A DNA stretch of 64,000 nt. It comes from Blattamonas nauphoetae (Eukaryota > Preaxostyla > Oxymonadida). The DNA lies in contig JARBJD010000010.1 of NCBI GenBank assembly GCA_033064195.1, forward strand, positions 248,001 through 312,000, read 5' to 3'. The notes beneath the pieces are model-generated. The model was not told where the DNA came from. It searched no databases and saw only the letters and a program-made list of their open reading frames with translations. Below, piece after piece: positions 1 to 12,314 of this stretch (within the stretch, counting starts at the first letter, position 1; each line of letters begins with the position of its first letter). Made by a program: the position numbers and the translations under genes.

Positions 1-3000
1 GGAGACCATGAAGCCGGGGAGGCTCTTTCGGAGGAGGTCGTGCATTGAGATGTCATCGAGAGCGCAATATCCGATGAAGTCGATCATTCCGAGGCAGACA
101 GCCTCGCCGCCCTGCGATTCGAGATGGTCGGCGAGGAAATTGTTGAGGGACGGGCGGAGCTGGACTCCGATTTCTCCGACAATACCCACGCGAGGCTTGC
201 GCTCCATTCCTTCGACGAAGGGAAGTGTATCGAAGTCGTGGACAAGCTTGTTGATGAGCGCGGTGAAGGTGTCGAGGTCGTACTCGTGCTGGAACATCTC
301 ATATCCCTCTTCCATGTACTTCAGGCACATTCTATTCGCAGCTCCCTTCTCCAGTTCGTATGGCCTGGTTCTGAGGAGGCAGCGCTGAAGCACATCACCC
401 AAAACGAAGATGTACACGCATTCTCTGTAGATGCTCACATTCATCGGGAAGCCTGGATGCTTTGCATCGAATTTGCCGACTGTGGTGAGCGGGATGACTG
501 GCACTTCGGGGTGTCCCTGATCGCGCAGGGCTCGGCGGAGGCAGGAGAGGTAGTTCGGAGCACGGCAGGCCGAGCCAGTCTGTGTGAGGATGAGTGCCGA
601 GCGACTCGCGTCGAAGAGAGGCGGATGGTCGGGAGGGAAGAGCGAGCGGAGGAAAACGCCGAGGAAGAGATGTGCTGGGATGCACAGATCGTTGTGCAGC
701 ATTGACAGTGACGTCTCGTACACTTCCGCCGAAGTGCCGATGGGCATGCAATAGCGGTACAGAACTTCCTTGTTGCCTGGGGGCAGCCAGTCAGGAGGAG
801 ATGCCTCGGGGATGAAGATCGTGTATCCTCGTCGACGGAGGACGGATAGGATAAACGGGTTTGAGTACGGTGACATGGTTGGGCAGATGATGGTGTGTGT
901 CTTTATCATCGATTTCGAGAAGAGAGGAGTGATGAACACTTCCGAGCCGCTGCCTGGGTATCCATACGGCCCAGAGGGCTGATTTTCATGGACAATTGCT
1001 GATGACACCTGTTCGGCTGTTGGGAATTTCGAAGTGATCGAGTCTGGTCCATCGACGGTGCGTTCGACTGGTTCAGTGGTCCCTCCAGTGAGGGTGGCTG
1101 ATGACGGGCATGACTCCGACACGAAGCACGTCTGGCATCTTTCGGTTGAGCACTCGTCCAGATCTTCGATGTCCGAGCTGAAGGCGGCTGTGGGCTGGGA
1201 ATACCCTGAGAACGACGTCATTTTGAGAGGGTTGGCAGGCGGTGCATTTGGATCCGAGACTGGAACAGAGGCGTTTGCGTTTGTTTCAGCAAGGAGCTCC
1301 TTCTCCGTCTTCTTCGGTGCGTTCTTTTCGGCTGCTGCTTTGAGACGATCCATCTGCTTCTTCTCCGCGTCGAGCTGTTTGAGAAGCTTTGCTTTCTCTT
1401 CACGTTGGAGTTTGTCTGATTCTTGATAGATCTTCGTCGTGCGCTGCTTCTCTTCTTGTTCTTCTTTGGCTATGATTTTGATCAGTTCCTGCTGTTCTTT
1501 CGGAGTCAGGTTTGGCTTGAAATCCGCAGCGAGGATCTTCCTGTGCATTGTCAGTTCACTGTCACGAGTCGTGTATGCAGGAAACTCGTTCAGGAATGGC
1601 GATGGGGCAGGATCCGGAGTGGCATTTGGGCCGACCTCGATGGTGACGGGTGTGAACGGGAAGGCGGGGGAGGGAGAGCTGTAGAGAGGAGTGTCGTGAG
1701 AGGGAGAGTGGGCAGTGAGGATGGATGCGGGGAGAGCCATTTTTGAGGTTGGGACGGGAGTGACGGCGTTGGGAGTGACGGGAGTGGTGGATGGTTTTGA
1801 TGGAGTGATGTGGGTGACGGTTGGTTTGATAGCGGGACGTGTTCCTTTCCTCTTCTCGAGTGCAATCTTCTCTTCAATCGCAGCGAAGAGAGATCGAACA
1901 CGGATCTTGGCTGCTCCGAGGTTGGAGATCTCGTCGATCTTGATTTGAGTGTACGGCTTCCCATGAGCGAGGAGAATCTCCGACACTTCATCTGTCGTAA
2001 CAGCATCCTGCCCACACCCGAACGAGACCAGCTGGATGTACTGCAGCTTGTCTGAAGGATGGTTGGCGACGAAGGCCGCTGAGTGGTACAGACGCGTGTG
2101 GAAGAAGACCGGATCCAACACTCGCATCGGCCTCTTCAGAAGCTTCTTCCCGAGCGGAGCAACAGCATCCTCGGTCAACACAACACATCCAAGTCCCGTC
2201 AGCAGATCAGCCATTCCGTGACTGATTTCGGGGTCGACATGGTACGGACGTCCTCCGAGCACGATCCCGTACAGACCAGGATGGTCGTCGAGGAAGTGCA
2301 CGATGCGCTTTCCTTCCACAACAACATCGTCTCGGAACTTGTACCACGCAGCATAGGCTTCGTTGAGGGCTGCTTTGACTTCACTCTTCGTGACAGGCGG
2401 AGGTTTGGAGTATGTCATCTTGGATTGAGGGTCTGTCTCGGGGAATGGGTATGTTGTTGGGTTGGTGTACGGCTGGTTGAGGATTGGGACGATGTGTTCG
2501 ATCACACGTTCCACCATGTCCTTCTCCGAGAAGAGTGGGAGGAAGGGGTTCATGCAGGTCACGTCGGGAGGGAAGTCGAGATTCTTCGGGAGAGTCTCGG
2601 GGTAGAGGGAGACAATTGGACAGTGGGAGCAGTTCGTGGCGTCTTCATCATCAGACTTGGTGAAGATAACACCCGGGTAGAATACGCGCGTCACGTGCTT
2701 GTTCTTCATCAGGTCGATCACATGTCCGTGGATCAGCTTGGCTGGGTAGCACATCGTGTCGGATGCAATCGTGTCTGCCCCGTCTTTGTAGATACCGTTG
2801 TTCGACACCCGCGAGAACACCACTCGACACCCAAGCTTGGTGAACAGTGTGAACCAGAACGGGAACTCGTCGAACTGGGCGAGAAGACGAGGGATGCCAA
2901 TCGTACCACGCGTCGCTTTTTCTGGAGCAAGGGGCACGTAATACTTCTGACTCCACAGCCGATCATTCTTCCATTTGTGCATGTTTGGAATCTCACTGAT

Positions 3001-5673
3001 TTTGAGTCCAGCGAACATTTGCTGTCCTTGCTTGCCTGCTCCTCTCTCGCATCGGTTCCCAGTAATATGTCGACGGCCGTCGTTGAATGTGTTGACAGTG
3101 AGGAGGCAGTTGTTGGTGCATGCCCCACATCGTCGTGTGCTGACTTGGGATGTGAAGGAAGAGAGGCGCTCTTGAGTGAAGATGTTCGAGCGGAGGTAGA
3201 CCTGGTGCTGTCTGGCGTCGTCGGAGAGGTATTCCTGCATCTGTGCAGTGTAGTCCTTCACGTTGCTGTGGAATCGATCTCTTCCAATCAGTGCCATTCC
3301 GTAAGCACCCATCAGACCAGCAATATCCGGTCGCACAACTTTCTTTGAGACAATGGACTCGAAGGAACGAAGAACAGCATCGTTGAAGAAGGTGCCTCCC
3401 TGCACAACAACATTGTTGCCGAGCTCGCTCGTGTTGCGGATGCGGACGACTTTGTAGAGCGAGTTCTTCACAACGGAGAGGGCCAGCCCAGCTGAAATGT
3501 CAGGCAGAGTGGCTCCTTCCTTTTGGACCTGCTTCACACGAGAGTTCATGAATACAGTGCAACGGCTGCCGAGGTCGACTGGAGCGACTGATTCCAGTCC
3601 GAGTTTGGCAAACTCAGCAACCCCCATTTTCATCGATTGGGCGAAGTTTTCGAGGAAAGATCCACAACCAGAGGAACACGCTTCGTTCAGCACGATCCTG
3701 TCGATCATCTGGTTCTTAACAAACAGGCATTTCATGTCTTGTCCTCCAATATCGAGCAGGAAGTCCACCTTTGGGACGAAGAAGCGGGCAGCTCTGAAAT
3801 GGGCGACTGTCTCGACTTCTCCGATGTCCACTTCGAGACCAGCCTTGATCAGAGACTCACCATAACCCGTCACACCCGACGAGCAGATGAAGAACAGTGG
3901 AAACTGCGACTCGTCTGTCTGTCCAGCCTCGCGCATCGTTTTGGCAACAGCGTCCTCAGCTTGGTGCAGTTCAGTGTACATATCGTTCAGTGCTTGAATG
4001 CAGGACACAAGAGGTTGTCCCTGGTTGGACCCGTAGTGCGTCCAGAGCAGGTGAGATGACTGTGAGACCACAACAACCTTTGTCGTTGTCGAGCCCACAT
4101 CGATTCCGACAAACACAGGCGCGACTTTCCTTGTGATGAACTTCGGAGTCTTCTGATCAGCTGAGTCTGGTGAGTTGTCTGGGACGTTGACGAGGATGTT
4201 GTGTTTGGAGAGGTACTCAACAGGAGTCATTCGCGGGACTTTGCATTTATCATGTCTCTGCTTGAACTCGTTGTACTCCTCCTCGTTGGCGAAGAGAGGA
4301 GGGAGTCGCACGTTGTCTGGAGGGAGCACAAACCGATCCTGAATTCGGTTGTACACATGTTCCCAGTTTTTGAGATGGGTCAAGTTGAGAGCAGCCGGGT
4401 CAGAAACATGGAACGATCCATCAGCGGCCTTCACCACGGGAGATGGCGACGGTGTTGTGTTTGTGTTCTGGCATCCGCAAGAATCGCTTTGGCAGGGTTC
4501 GTTTTGGCAGCCACATCCAGACGACTCTTCCTCCTGGGCGTGTGCGGAGATGGGGTTGAGAATAGTTGGATTGTCTGTTTCGTCTTTTTTGTCGTTACTG
4601 GTCATTCGGTAGGTTTCTGCGGTGTCTTCCGGTTTTGTGGACGGAACAAATGTGAACACCTTTCCAGCGGCTCGAGCATCAAGTTCTTCTGTTCCTGTCT
4701 CCCTCCCAATCAACGCTGCACCGATAGCAACGTAGTACAGCGAGTTCTCTGGGAAGACAATGTCCTTCTCAGCGTCCAGCTTCAGTTCGTTTGTGAAAGA
4801 TTTGCGGAGTTCACTGAGGAAGGTGAGAGGGCCTCCGAGATAGGCTACGCGGCCTTTGATTGGTCGACCGCAGGCGAGACCAGCGATGGTCTGCATCACG
4901 ACTGCATTCAACACAGATTCACAGATATCCTCTTTGGAGGCTCCGTCATTGAGTAAGGATTGAATATCAGTTTTTGCGAACACACCACAGCGAGAGGCGA
5001 TTGGGTAGACTGTTTTGTGGCTCTTTGCGAGTTCGTTAAGTTTTAATGCTCCGCCTTCGGATTCAAGACGAAGGAGGGACACCATTTGATCGATAAATGC
5101 ACCTGTTCCACCAGCACACATTCCGTTCATGCGCTGTTCAGTTTCACCGTTCTTTCCGAAGTATGTGATTTTCCCATCCTCTCCTCCGAGTTCAATTGCA
5201 ACGTCCACATGGTCAAGGAGAACCTTGATAGCTTTTGTGCATGAAAGGACCTTAGAAAACGAGAAAATGAGCATCTAAAAAAGTGTTTCGCAAACTTCCT
5301 GAGAAAATGGAACTCCGAGAGCTTTTGCAACACCAAATCCTCCACTTCCTGAGATTCCAAGGGTGATATGACGAGAGTAGGTTTTGGTAGGTTTTTCATT
5401 GTGATTCCAGGCGTCATCAGATTCGGATGTTGATCGATCTTCGGAATCGGGATCGTTGCTGTTCTTGCTGTTTGATTGCCCATCGGAGAAAATAAATCGA
5501 TTGGCATCAGCGAATAGCTTGGAAATAGCCAACCGAATATCAGCAAGATGACGCTCATAGCGTTTATAGATGAGATTATTGTCTTTGTCCAAAATAACGA
5601 GTTTAACTGTCGTGGATCCAATATCGAGCCCCACTGACAGCTCATATGAGGAAGATGCTGCAGTTTCGGTCAT
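1..5673 (-). CDS. 2-hydroxyacyl-CoA dehydratase activase-like protein, partial (C-terminus beyond left edge)
   Basis: Bacterial-type activator of acyl-CoA dehydratases: the family uses ATP hydrolysis in ASKHA-fold domains to push electrons from a [4Fe-4S] cluster into the dehydratase. ATG at 5673; 1,876 residues are visible. A 45-nt phase-0 intron (5251-5295, GT-AG) splits the first domain. Domain 1: VGLDIGSTTVKL at about residues 13-24, GGEDGKI near 147, MCAGGTGAF near 170 and SRCGVFAKTDI near 216, the last two carrying the expected cluster cysteines. Domain 2 (BcrAD/BadFG) starts with VGIDVGSTTTK near 506, with DIGGQDMK near 625. A DUF2229/HgdB-like part follows (GTIGIPRLLAQFDEF near 915, GGRPYHVDPEISHG near 1130, LTQTGSACRAPNY near 1686). 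Additions that look eukaryotic are a cysteine-rich linker (about 370-390) and a Lys/Glu coiled coil (about 1376-1440). No dehydratase subunit is visible here. Transfer from bacteria is likely, judged from the family. The family call is firm; the substrate is unknown. Confidence 0.85.
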
Positions 5674-5797
5674 TATAGAGCGAGAATCACCGCAGAATCT
5701 TGCCGAGTCAGATCAACCCAACATCCTTAAAACAGTGATGAATTTAGATGAAATTAAGCACAATAATCACTGTAGGACGATGACATGTCGGTTTATG

Positions 5798-6331
5798 TCA
5801 GATGAAGATATTGCCGGCGAGTGTGGTATCGAACATGAAGAATATTTGTTCAGGAAAAGAAATGGCGATATCAAAAATTGCTTCGGAAATAAATGGTTCG
5901 GAAATGTGATAAATGCCAAGAAGAGCTAAGGCGTGACACACAAAAGAAAAACAATATTGATAAACATGATATAAAGAGAAAAGCGAGACGATTGAGATAA
6001 ACATGGCAGAAGTCATCGAAACAGCGACAAAACAGAAATAAAGAAGCAAATTGATAATAAAAGGAAGTTGAAGAAGAACTTCTGTGATAAATTTCAGGAG
6101 TATCCGACCATTACGGAGAATTGTTGTTGTCAAATTGGTAGAAGTACGTGAACGATTTGATGATTGTTGGGCCCTTCTGGAATAAGAGAATTGTTTAGAT
6201 GAAGATTGTAGATCATTGGGAGAAAGATGTAATGAAATATTTCCTCTTCCTAGATTGAGAGATGATCCTCCCAAAAGATAAAACAATGCAGGCAACATAG
6301 TTCGTTCCTTGCTTGTCTTGGAATCATCCAC
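5798..6331 (-). CDS. small multi-pass membrane protein, unknown
   Basis: Uninterrupted frame of 177 codons with an ATG at 6331; a second ATG at 6298 (MLPALFYLL) is an alternative start. The N-terminal half is Ser/Asn/Arg-rich. From about residue 75 onward there are about three hydrophobic stretches (for example LLQLPFIINLLLYFCFVAV and MFISIVSLFSLYHVYQY), as in a small membrane protein. It starts only 24 bp from the start of the divergent E2 gene at 6356, so the two would share a promoter. I recognise no family. The length, hydrophobic periodicity and snug fit between neighbours argue for a real gene, but it could be chance. Confidence 0.45.
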   Translation of the reverse strand: MDDSKTSKERTMLPALFYLLGGSSLNLGRGNISLHLSPNDLQSSSKQFSYSRRAQQSSNRSRTSTNLTTTILRNGRILLKFITEVLLQLPFIINLLLYFCFVAVSMTSAMFISIVSLFSLYHVYQYCFSFVCHALALLGIYHISEPFISEAIFDIAISFPEQIFFMFDTTLAGNIFI

Positions 6332-6355
6332 AAATTTTTGTCTTCCGCTTATCTA

Positions 6356-8093
6356 ATGCATACATTTCATCGTTCAAATCCCCACACCGTCCCTGAACTT
6401 TCGAAGAAAGAAAATGATCCACCATCTCGTCTTGCAACTGAAAATAGTTTAGTCTTTTGACTTTATCATCTTGTTTAGATGATTTTCAGACGATTGCAGG
6501 GGGAATAGGACCATTTAATGAGAACCTTTCCTCAACAAACTCTTCATCAACATCACCTCTTCCACTTCAACAACCATGCGTACCACAAAAGGAAGTCTTG
6601 TGTGCACACGTTGCACACCTTCTTTCACAATTCAAAGAAGACAACCAAATCCAATTATCCGATATAACGGAACTGCTCACACAAGACGATCTTGTGGGCC
6701 AAATCCACCACGACCTCCTTGAATTTTCACCCATCACATTCTCAACACAATTTTCTTCACATATGATGGCACTCTCTTTTCTACAATCTCTTTCTGATGT
6801 CGAACCTCTTCACTATCTCTTCCACAATCCAGATTCATGCGGAAGAACCCTCTTATCCACTCTTCATCATCTCCAAGACATCACGGAGACACAAAAAAGA
6901 GTGAACATTGAAAAACGCATTCGACTTCCGATGAATAGTGTATCTCCAGTCTCACTCGGCGAAATCGCTCCTTACCTCGCTCCACCATCCACCGACGACC
7001 CAGATGCATCGAAGACAATGACAGAGGAGGAAAACACGGGGGAAAAGTGGGATATATTCTCGACTGCTTTGGAATGTCTGATTTTGTCAGTCGATTCACT
7101 CGATCATGATCAGATGCTCGTCGACTCGCCGTCCACAATTCCAGCCAACCCACCCGCCGACCTCACTCCCTCCACAGCCCTCCAACACACCTACGAAGAT
7201 ATCCTCTCCCCACTCCAACTCACCTTCACATCTCAGCCAGACTTTGTCACCAATCACACCTTCTCCGTTCGCCTCCCCCTCCAAGTCCTCCATCCCAACA
7301 TCGCTCGAATCGGCGCCGAATTAAGCATCATCCAGTCGAGCCTCCCGTTCGACTTTAATTCGTCGATCTTCGTTGTGGCCTCTGACCAGCAGAGCCAGCT
7401 TCTCAAAGCGCTGATCATTCCTCCAAGCGATACTCCGTACGAACACGGAATGTTCGAGTTTGACATGTGTGTCTTTCTCGCCTCGCTCTGATTCATATTC
7501 TCTCTCATCTCTCTCATCCCCTTTCTCTCAGCTACTTCCCCGAGAACTACCCCGTCGGACCACCACAGCTCTCCTTCGTCACGACCGGCGGAGGAACAGT
7601 CCGATTCAACCCGAACCTGTACGAGTCGGGGAGAGTCTGCCTGTCGCTCCTCGGAACGTGGACAGGGTCGCAGAATGAGTGTTGGAATTCTGAGCACTCG
7701 ACACTCCTGCAAGTGTTGGTGTCCATTCAATCGATGATCTTTGTCGACGACCCGTATTTCAACGAGCCTGGGTTCAACGTGCGTGGGAAGACAGAATTAG
7801 GGAAGCAGGAGTGTGTGGAGTACACGAAAGGAGTGAAGAAGGTTTGACGCGTTTAGCTCGACCATTTTCAGAACACGGTTCGATGGGCGATCATCAACCA
7901 ACTGCAGCAAGCACTCACTGGACACTCATTCTTCAGTGAAGTCATCAAACAGCATTGTCTCCTCAAACGTGACATTATCAGCCACACCATCCAAAGATGG
8001 TCCGAAGATGGCAGTTGCCCAGCCGACTTTAACTCCACTTTTTTGTCTCTTGTTTCTCAGATTTCATCACAGCATGATTCCACTTCAGGATGA
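6356..8093 (+). CDS. BIRC6/UBE2O-type ubiquitin-conjugating enzyme (E2)
   Basis: Predicted 536-residue E2 that would pass ubiquitin from E1 to substrates. Four exons; introns at 6447-6478 (32 nt), 7467-7531 (65 nt) and 7842-7871 (30 nt), with phases 1, 2 and 0 that all fit. The UBC core is C-terminal: FEFDIYFPENYPVGPP (created exactly by splicing intron 2), then FNPNLYESGRVCLSLLGTW, whose Cys near residue 395 is the expected catalytic cysteine. The NPN in place of HPN and the LLGTWTG run mark the BIRC6/UBE2O branch, as do the long helices after the core (IQSMIFVDDPYFNEPGF). The N-terminal 250 residues have no recognised domain; no BIR repeat is seen. BIRC6 and UBE2O of animals are much longer, so this is a small member. 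ATG 6356 was chosen because it opens a coding-like exon that splices in phase. Confidence 0.85.
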
Positions 8094-8235
8094 CTCGTTC
8101 TGCAAAAGGTGGTAAAACAGATAGACAGAGTGACATGTTCGTCGACAATCCCTCGCAAGCTGAGCTGTCGAATACTGAACCTCACAATAAAAAAAGAACA
8201 ATATGAAGTGGAAATAAAAACAATGGTTGAGGTGT

Positions 8236-11200
8236 TCATTCACTCCGAACAGTCTTGTCCAATATGTCTTTGATCCATCCCTCCTTCACCTGTATCTGTC
8301 CAGCCCTTTCTTTCAACTCTTCCGCATTCTTATCTGGGTCGAACCAATCGTCGGCTACTCCAAAATGTGAATGAGACAGCATGTACTCCACACCGCCGTT
8401 TCTCCTCCACTCGTCCAGCTGCACTCTCTCCTTCAGAAGGAACCCTCGCCTTCGATCGACAACAACATAATTGAACTGCATGTCGGGGTGATCGTCGATG
8501 ATGGTGATGTCTGTCAGGAGGCGGTCACCCTGCGCAGTGAGGTGTGATTCCTCTCCTCCGAAGCGGTCTTTCACTCTCCGCACCTCTTTCAGAGAAATGC
8601 GGAGAGGGATGGTCTGCAGATACGACTGCACTTTGTCCACAATCACTCGCTCCTGTTCGGGATCGTCCAACATGGTATCAATCTCACTTCGGTTGGTGGA
8701 GCAGAGTCGAAGGAAGGCATCGATATCCACCCACATTGCGCCTGTGGAAACAAAAGAAAGTTGGCCCTTTTCTTCGTCGTCGAGAAGGTACTCCCCGAGC
8801 AGGCACAGACTCCCTTCGTCGAAAGATGGGTCTGTGTTTGATCCAACCTTCTGCCTTCTGACTCGTGCGAGACTGGCTCCCTTGTCGTGGATTCCTCTCT
8901 CCGTCACTTCGAATGTGATGGCTGCCTTTGACTGGATGTGCTTGCTGATCAGGACAGGGTCCAGCCACGCTCCGACGTTGTCTGCAGGATGCACGAAAAG
9001 AACTTCCAAGTTTTGGTTCTCTCTGAGCATGCGAGAGAGGGTCTTGTTGGCGATGATGGAGAAGAGCTCGTAGGCATGTCCGTATGGATGCATGCATTGG
9101 TTGCTTGAATTATCGCGGTACACGTTATTCTCGCCGCATGATTCAATCCACTTGATCTCCTTCTGAAGCTGCCTCCAAAGGTGCGAAGGGAGATGACGAG
9201 AGGACAGCGAGGGAGCGTTCTCAAAGGATGGGTCAGGCTCTGTGGAGAGAGGAGAGCGGTTGCGGTGAAAGTGCGACAAATAATCTGCCTTTGTTGGAAT
9301 CAGACGGAGACCAGTCCAACAATTGGTTGACACAACGATCGGCATTTCTGCTCCTTCCACTTGCGACGACTGGTCTCTGTTGAACTTCGCAATCTCGTTT
9401 TCGATGGCTGTTTCTGTTCGATAGCTGGAGGTCACAACGTGCATTACTTTGAGTGGCCTGTCACGCCCAGTTGACGATGCGAGGTCTGAAAGAGTCCTCG
9501 CTGTCTTGCTGAGCTGGATCTCCAGAAACGACCGAAACTGCTGTCCGATCTTGCAGAGATGGAAGGTCGCTTTGATGCAGTTTGCACTTCCGTAAGTCCA
9601 GCCCGAGCAGACACGCGAGGCGAGCGTGACAGACGCCACCTGTCCACCCATCAACGCATCCAAACCAGACGTGAAGAGAGCCTGGTCGGAGTGGGCTTCG
9701 TCGACGTACCAATCCACATCGCTCGCCTCCACGTTTGTGATTGTGCAGTTCTGCAAGCGACGCATGGAGACGGAGGGGGGGACAATGGCATGTTGCGAGA
9801 GGAGATGGTTTGGAGGAGACATTGCTTTGATGACTGGCGATGATTGCTTTCGCAACAGAATCGTTGTCTGAACATGGGCAACAGGATCAAAGCCCCGACC
9901 GAAGAGGAGAGTGCAGAAGGAGCAGAAAGCGGATGGCTTTGTCGGGTCAGTTTCTCGGAACTGCTCCACGACTTTGAGGCAGAGTGTCTCTGTGGGGATG
10001 GTCTTCATGCTGAGGAGCGAGCAGAGTGGGCAGTTGGGATCCGCTGGGGTTGTCTTCGGAAGGAGGAATCCATTCTGACTGCCGTTCGACGATCCTGTCT
10101 CGACTGGCCCGGTCAGATTCCCGACTGACCCGTGCGGGTTCAAAGCGACTGAATACACAAGCGGATCAATCGCGAATTGCAGGTTGTCTGAGAGTTCGTC
10201 CTTTGCCTGTTGAAGGATCTCCTGAACAGCTGTCAGTGTCTCCTTCTTCCTCCGCTCGTCCGGGTCGAGGAAGAGGCCCATCCCCCCACCTGACGAAGAC
10301 CCGAGCACCCAAACACCCCAAAACTTATCTTTGAACCGCTTTGTCATGGCAATGTTGACGTTTTGGATGAAAGCTGTGTTGGCTGCTGGGATGACCATTG
10401 ACAGGGCGCCAAAGAAGAGCCGATGGAGCATCCCAGCAAGCTGTTTGATGTCACCATCGTGGAGGCATTGACAAAGGGCTGGGAAGATGGAGATGGAGAG
10501 TTGTCTGGCGATCCACTCTCTGCCCAAACGGAGCAGGTACTTCTCACTCACCTGCACCAGAATCTTTCCAATGTCGATGGACAGCCCCCCGTGAAAGAGG
10601 ATGAGAGACGAGAAGAACTTGTCGATGCTGCTCTGCGGGATCTTGTCTTCTCCGAGGCAGAAGTGCGTGGGGAGGAGAGTGCCGTCGCTGATGCCGAATT
10701 CTGGGTCAGTCGGGCTGGCTGGGTGACCAGTGATGATTTTGATGGAAGGCCACAGACAAGCACTGTCCTGCCAGCCTCCTCCATTCCCTCCGATCCACTC
10801 GCCGAGGATGGTTCGAGCAGCAATCGTCCTCTGCTCGGACTCGATCAGAGGACCAGAGACGGACGTGGTTTGGTTCGTGGCACGGAAGGACAGGGCGATG
10901 AGAGAGGCGAGGAGGGACGAAGAAACAGCGAGGCGGGACCCTTTTGGGATGTCACGGACGTGGGATGTTATTTCGAAGCCTTTGGAACGAGATCCTGTCA
11001 GGATGAAGAGGAGGGCCTGGAGGGATTCCTTGGTTTGGCAGAACTGGAGTGTGCCTTCGTCTGATGACGATGTTTCGCTGGATTTGTGGAGAGAGTATGG
11101 GACAATGCCAGATGCAATGAGGGATGCCCGAAGGAGGGTGAGGTCGTCATTATCGAGATAGAAGCAATCGTCGATAGTCTCGAGGACGGCATGTTTGTTC

Positions 11201-12183
11201 TGATCAACTGATACGAGGTTGATAATGGGTTTATCGATCACTTTGAGTGTGGTAACAATGGGAGGGATGGGGGTAGGGATTTCTTTTTCGCTTTTCAATC
11301 CAGGAACAGTTGAGAGATCAACACTCATGTTGAGGACGAGTGCACCTTCAGGGTAATCCATAGCGAGGTAAAAAATGTCAGATGCGATAGTATGTGTGAT
11401 GTCTATTCGGACAGGTGTTTGTTCTTCGAGGATAGAAGAAGGGTTGAGGAGCTGGGAGTAGAATCTGAATGGATACATGTTCATGGCTTCTTGGACCTCC
11501 AGTGGGGGTTCATCACCATCTTTACTTGCCGAAAGGAACTTACTGATAACTTCTAATGGAGTTTCCACAAATTCGAACATCCACTCATTTCCTGGCTGAG
11601 ATTGGACACAATACTTTACGAGATCACCAAGTTTTCCCATCCCAAGGTTCCGACAACACTAAACATACAAAGAAATGAAGAGACAAACTTGAGACATTGC
11701 GGATGTTATGGAAAATGAGACTCTTTCGAATAAGTCTCTGAAGGTGAGTGGCTGTGACTGTACATTTGGGCTGAGGATGCAAGTTTCAAATAAAAGGTCT
11801 AGAGCCTCTTGGTATTTTCCGTATCGAATCATTGGCAATGCTTCGGAAGGGAGGACTACGAGGTTTGTCTTTGTGTTGCCCATTTTCTTGTGTGTTTTCT
11901 GAATTCTGGTTGGAAGGACTGTTCCGAAGAGGTATGACAGAAGTATCAATGCTCGCACAGTTTTATAGACAGATGATTCATTAGCCTTTGAATAAAGATA
12001 GAGGATATGAATCTCCTGAGCAAGTTCGTCATCTGATAGTGTTTGAGCCACTTCTTCCACATCTACGTCACGAACTGCCCGATCCGATGCTTCAACGATA
12101 CGAATATACTGAGACGAACGTTTGAGTTCATTTGATAGCTGCATCGAATCGTTTCGTGCGGATCGAAGGAAAACTACCGCCAT
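8236..12183 (-). CDS. bifunctional GHMP sugar kinase / UDPGP-type nucleotidyltransferase, bacterial type
   Basis: Predicted 1,305-residue fusion that would phosphorylate a sugar and then convert the sugar-1-phosphate to a nucleotide sugar. One 30-nt phase-0 intron (11659-11688). Residues about 1-220 are helical (SVYKTVRALILL, GNEWMF). The GHMP kinase half has PVRIDITHT, MDYPEGALVLNMSVDL, DIPKGSRLAVSSSLL near 403, LGEWIGGNGGGWQD near 458 and SSSGGGMGLFLDP. The nucleotidyltransferase half has VASVTLASRVCSGWTYG near 844, RSFLEIQLSKTARTL, HPYGHAYE, VHPADNVGAWLDP near 1055 and MWVDIDAFL. Textbook glycine loops (AGGW-D, GSGLGTSS, LAGG-G-R) are altered; my recollection is that large bacterial bifunctional homologues share several of these variants, so activity cannot be judged by eye. 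It lies convergent with the E2 gene (142 bp gap). Substrate unknown; fucose, glucose or galactose are possible. Confidence 0.7.
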
Positions 12184-12314
12184 GGGACGATCGTCAATGC
12201 TGCCTAAACAACTCTCATTTTTCTAAATGGTCTTCTTGAGTTCAACATAAGCAACAATCAGGATGGTGCAAGTGTAAAAAACAGCCAAAATGGAATCAAG
12301 ATGGTGTGAAAAAG

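Noticed and set aside
2083-3348. 421-codon plus-strand frame
   Set aside because: It lies wholly antisense to conserved activase coding sequence (GGRPYHVDP, CYPAKLIHGH and other motifs on the minus strand) and resembles no protein.
1-12183. Bacterial contamination as the source of the activase and sugar kinase genes
   Set aside because: Both contain short spliceosomal introns of the local type and are linked to plainly eukaryotic genes on the same contig.
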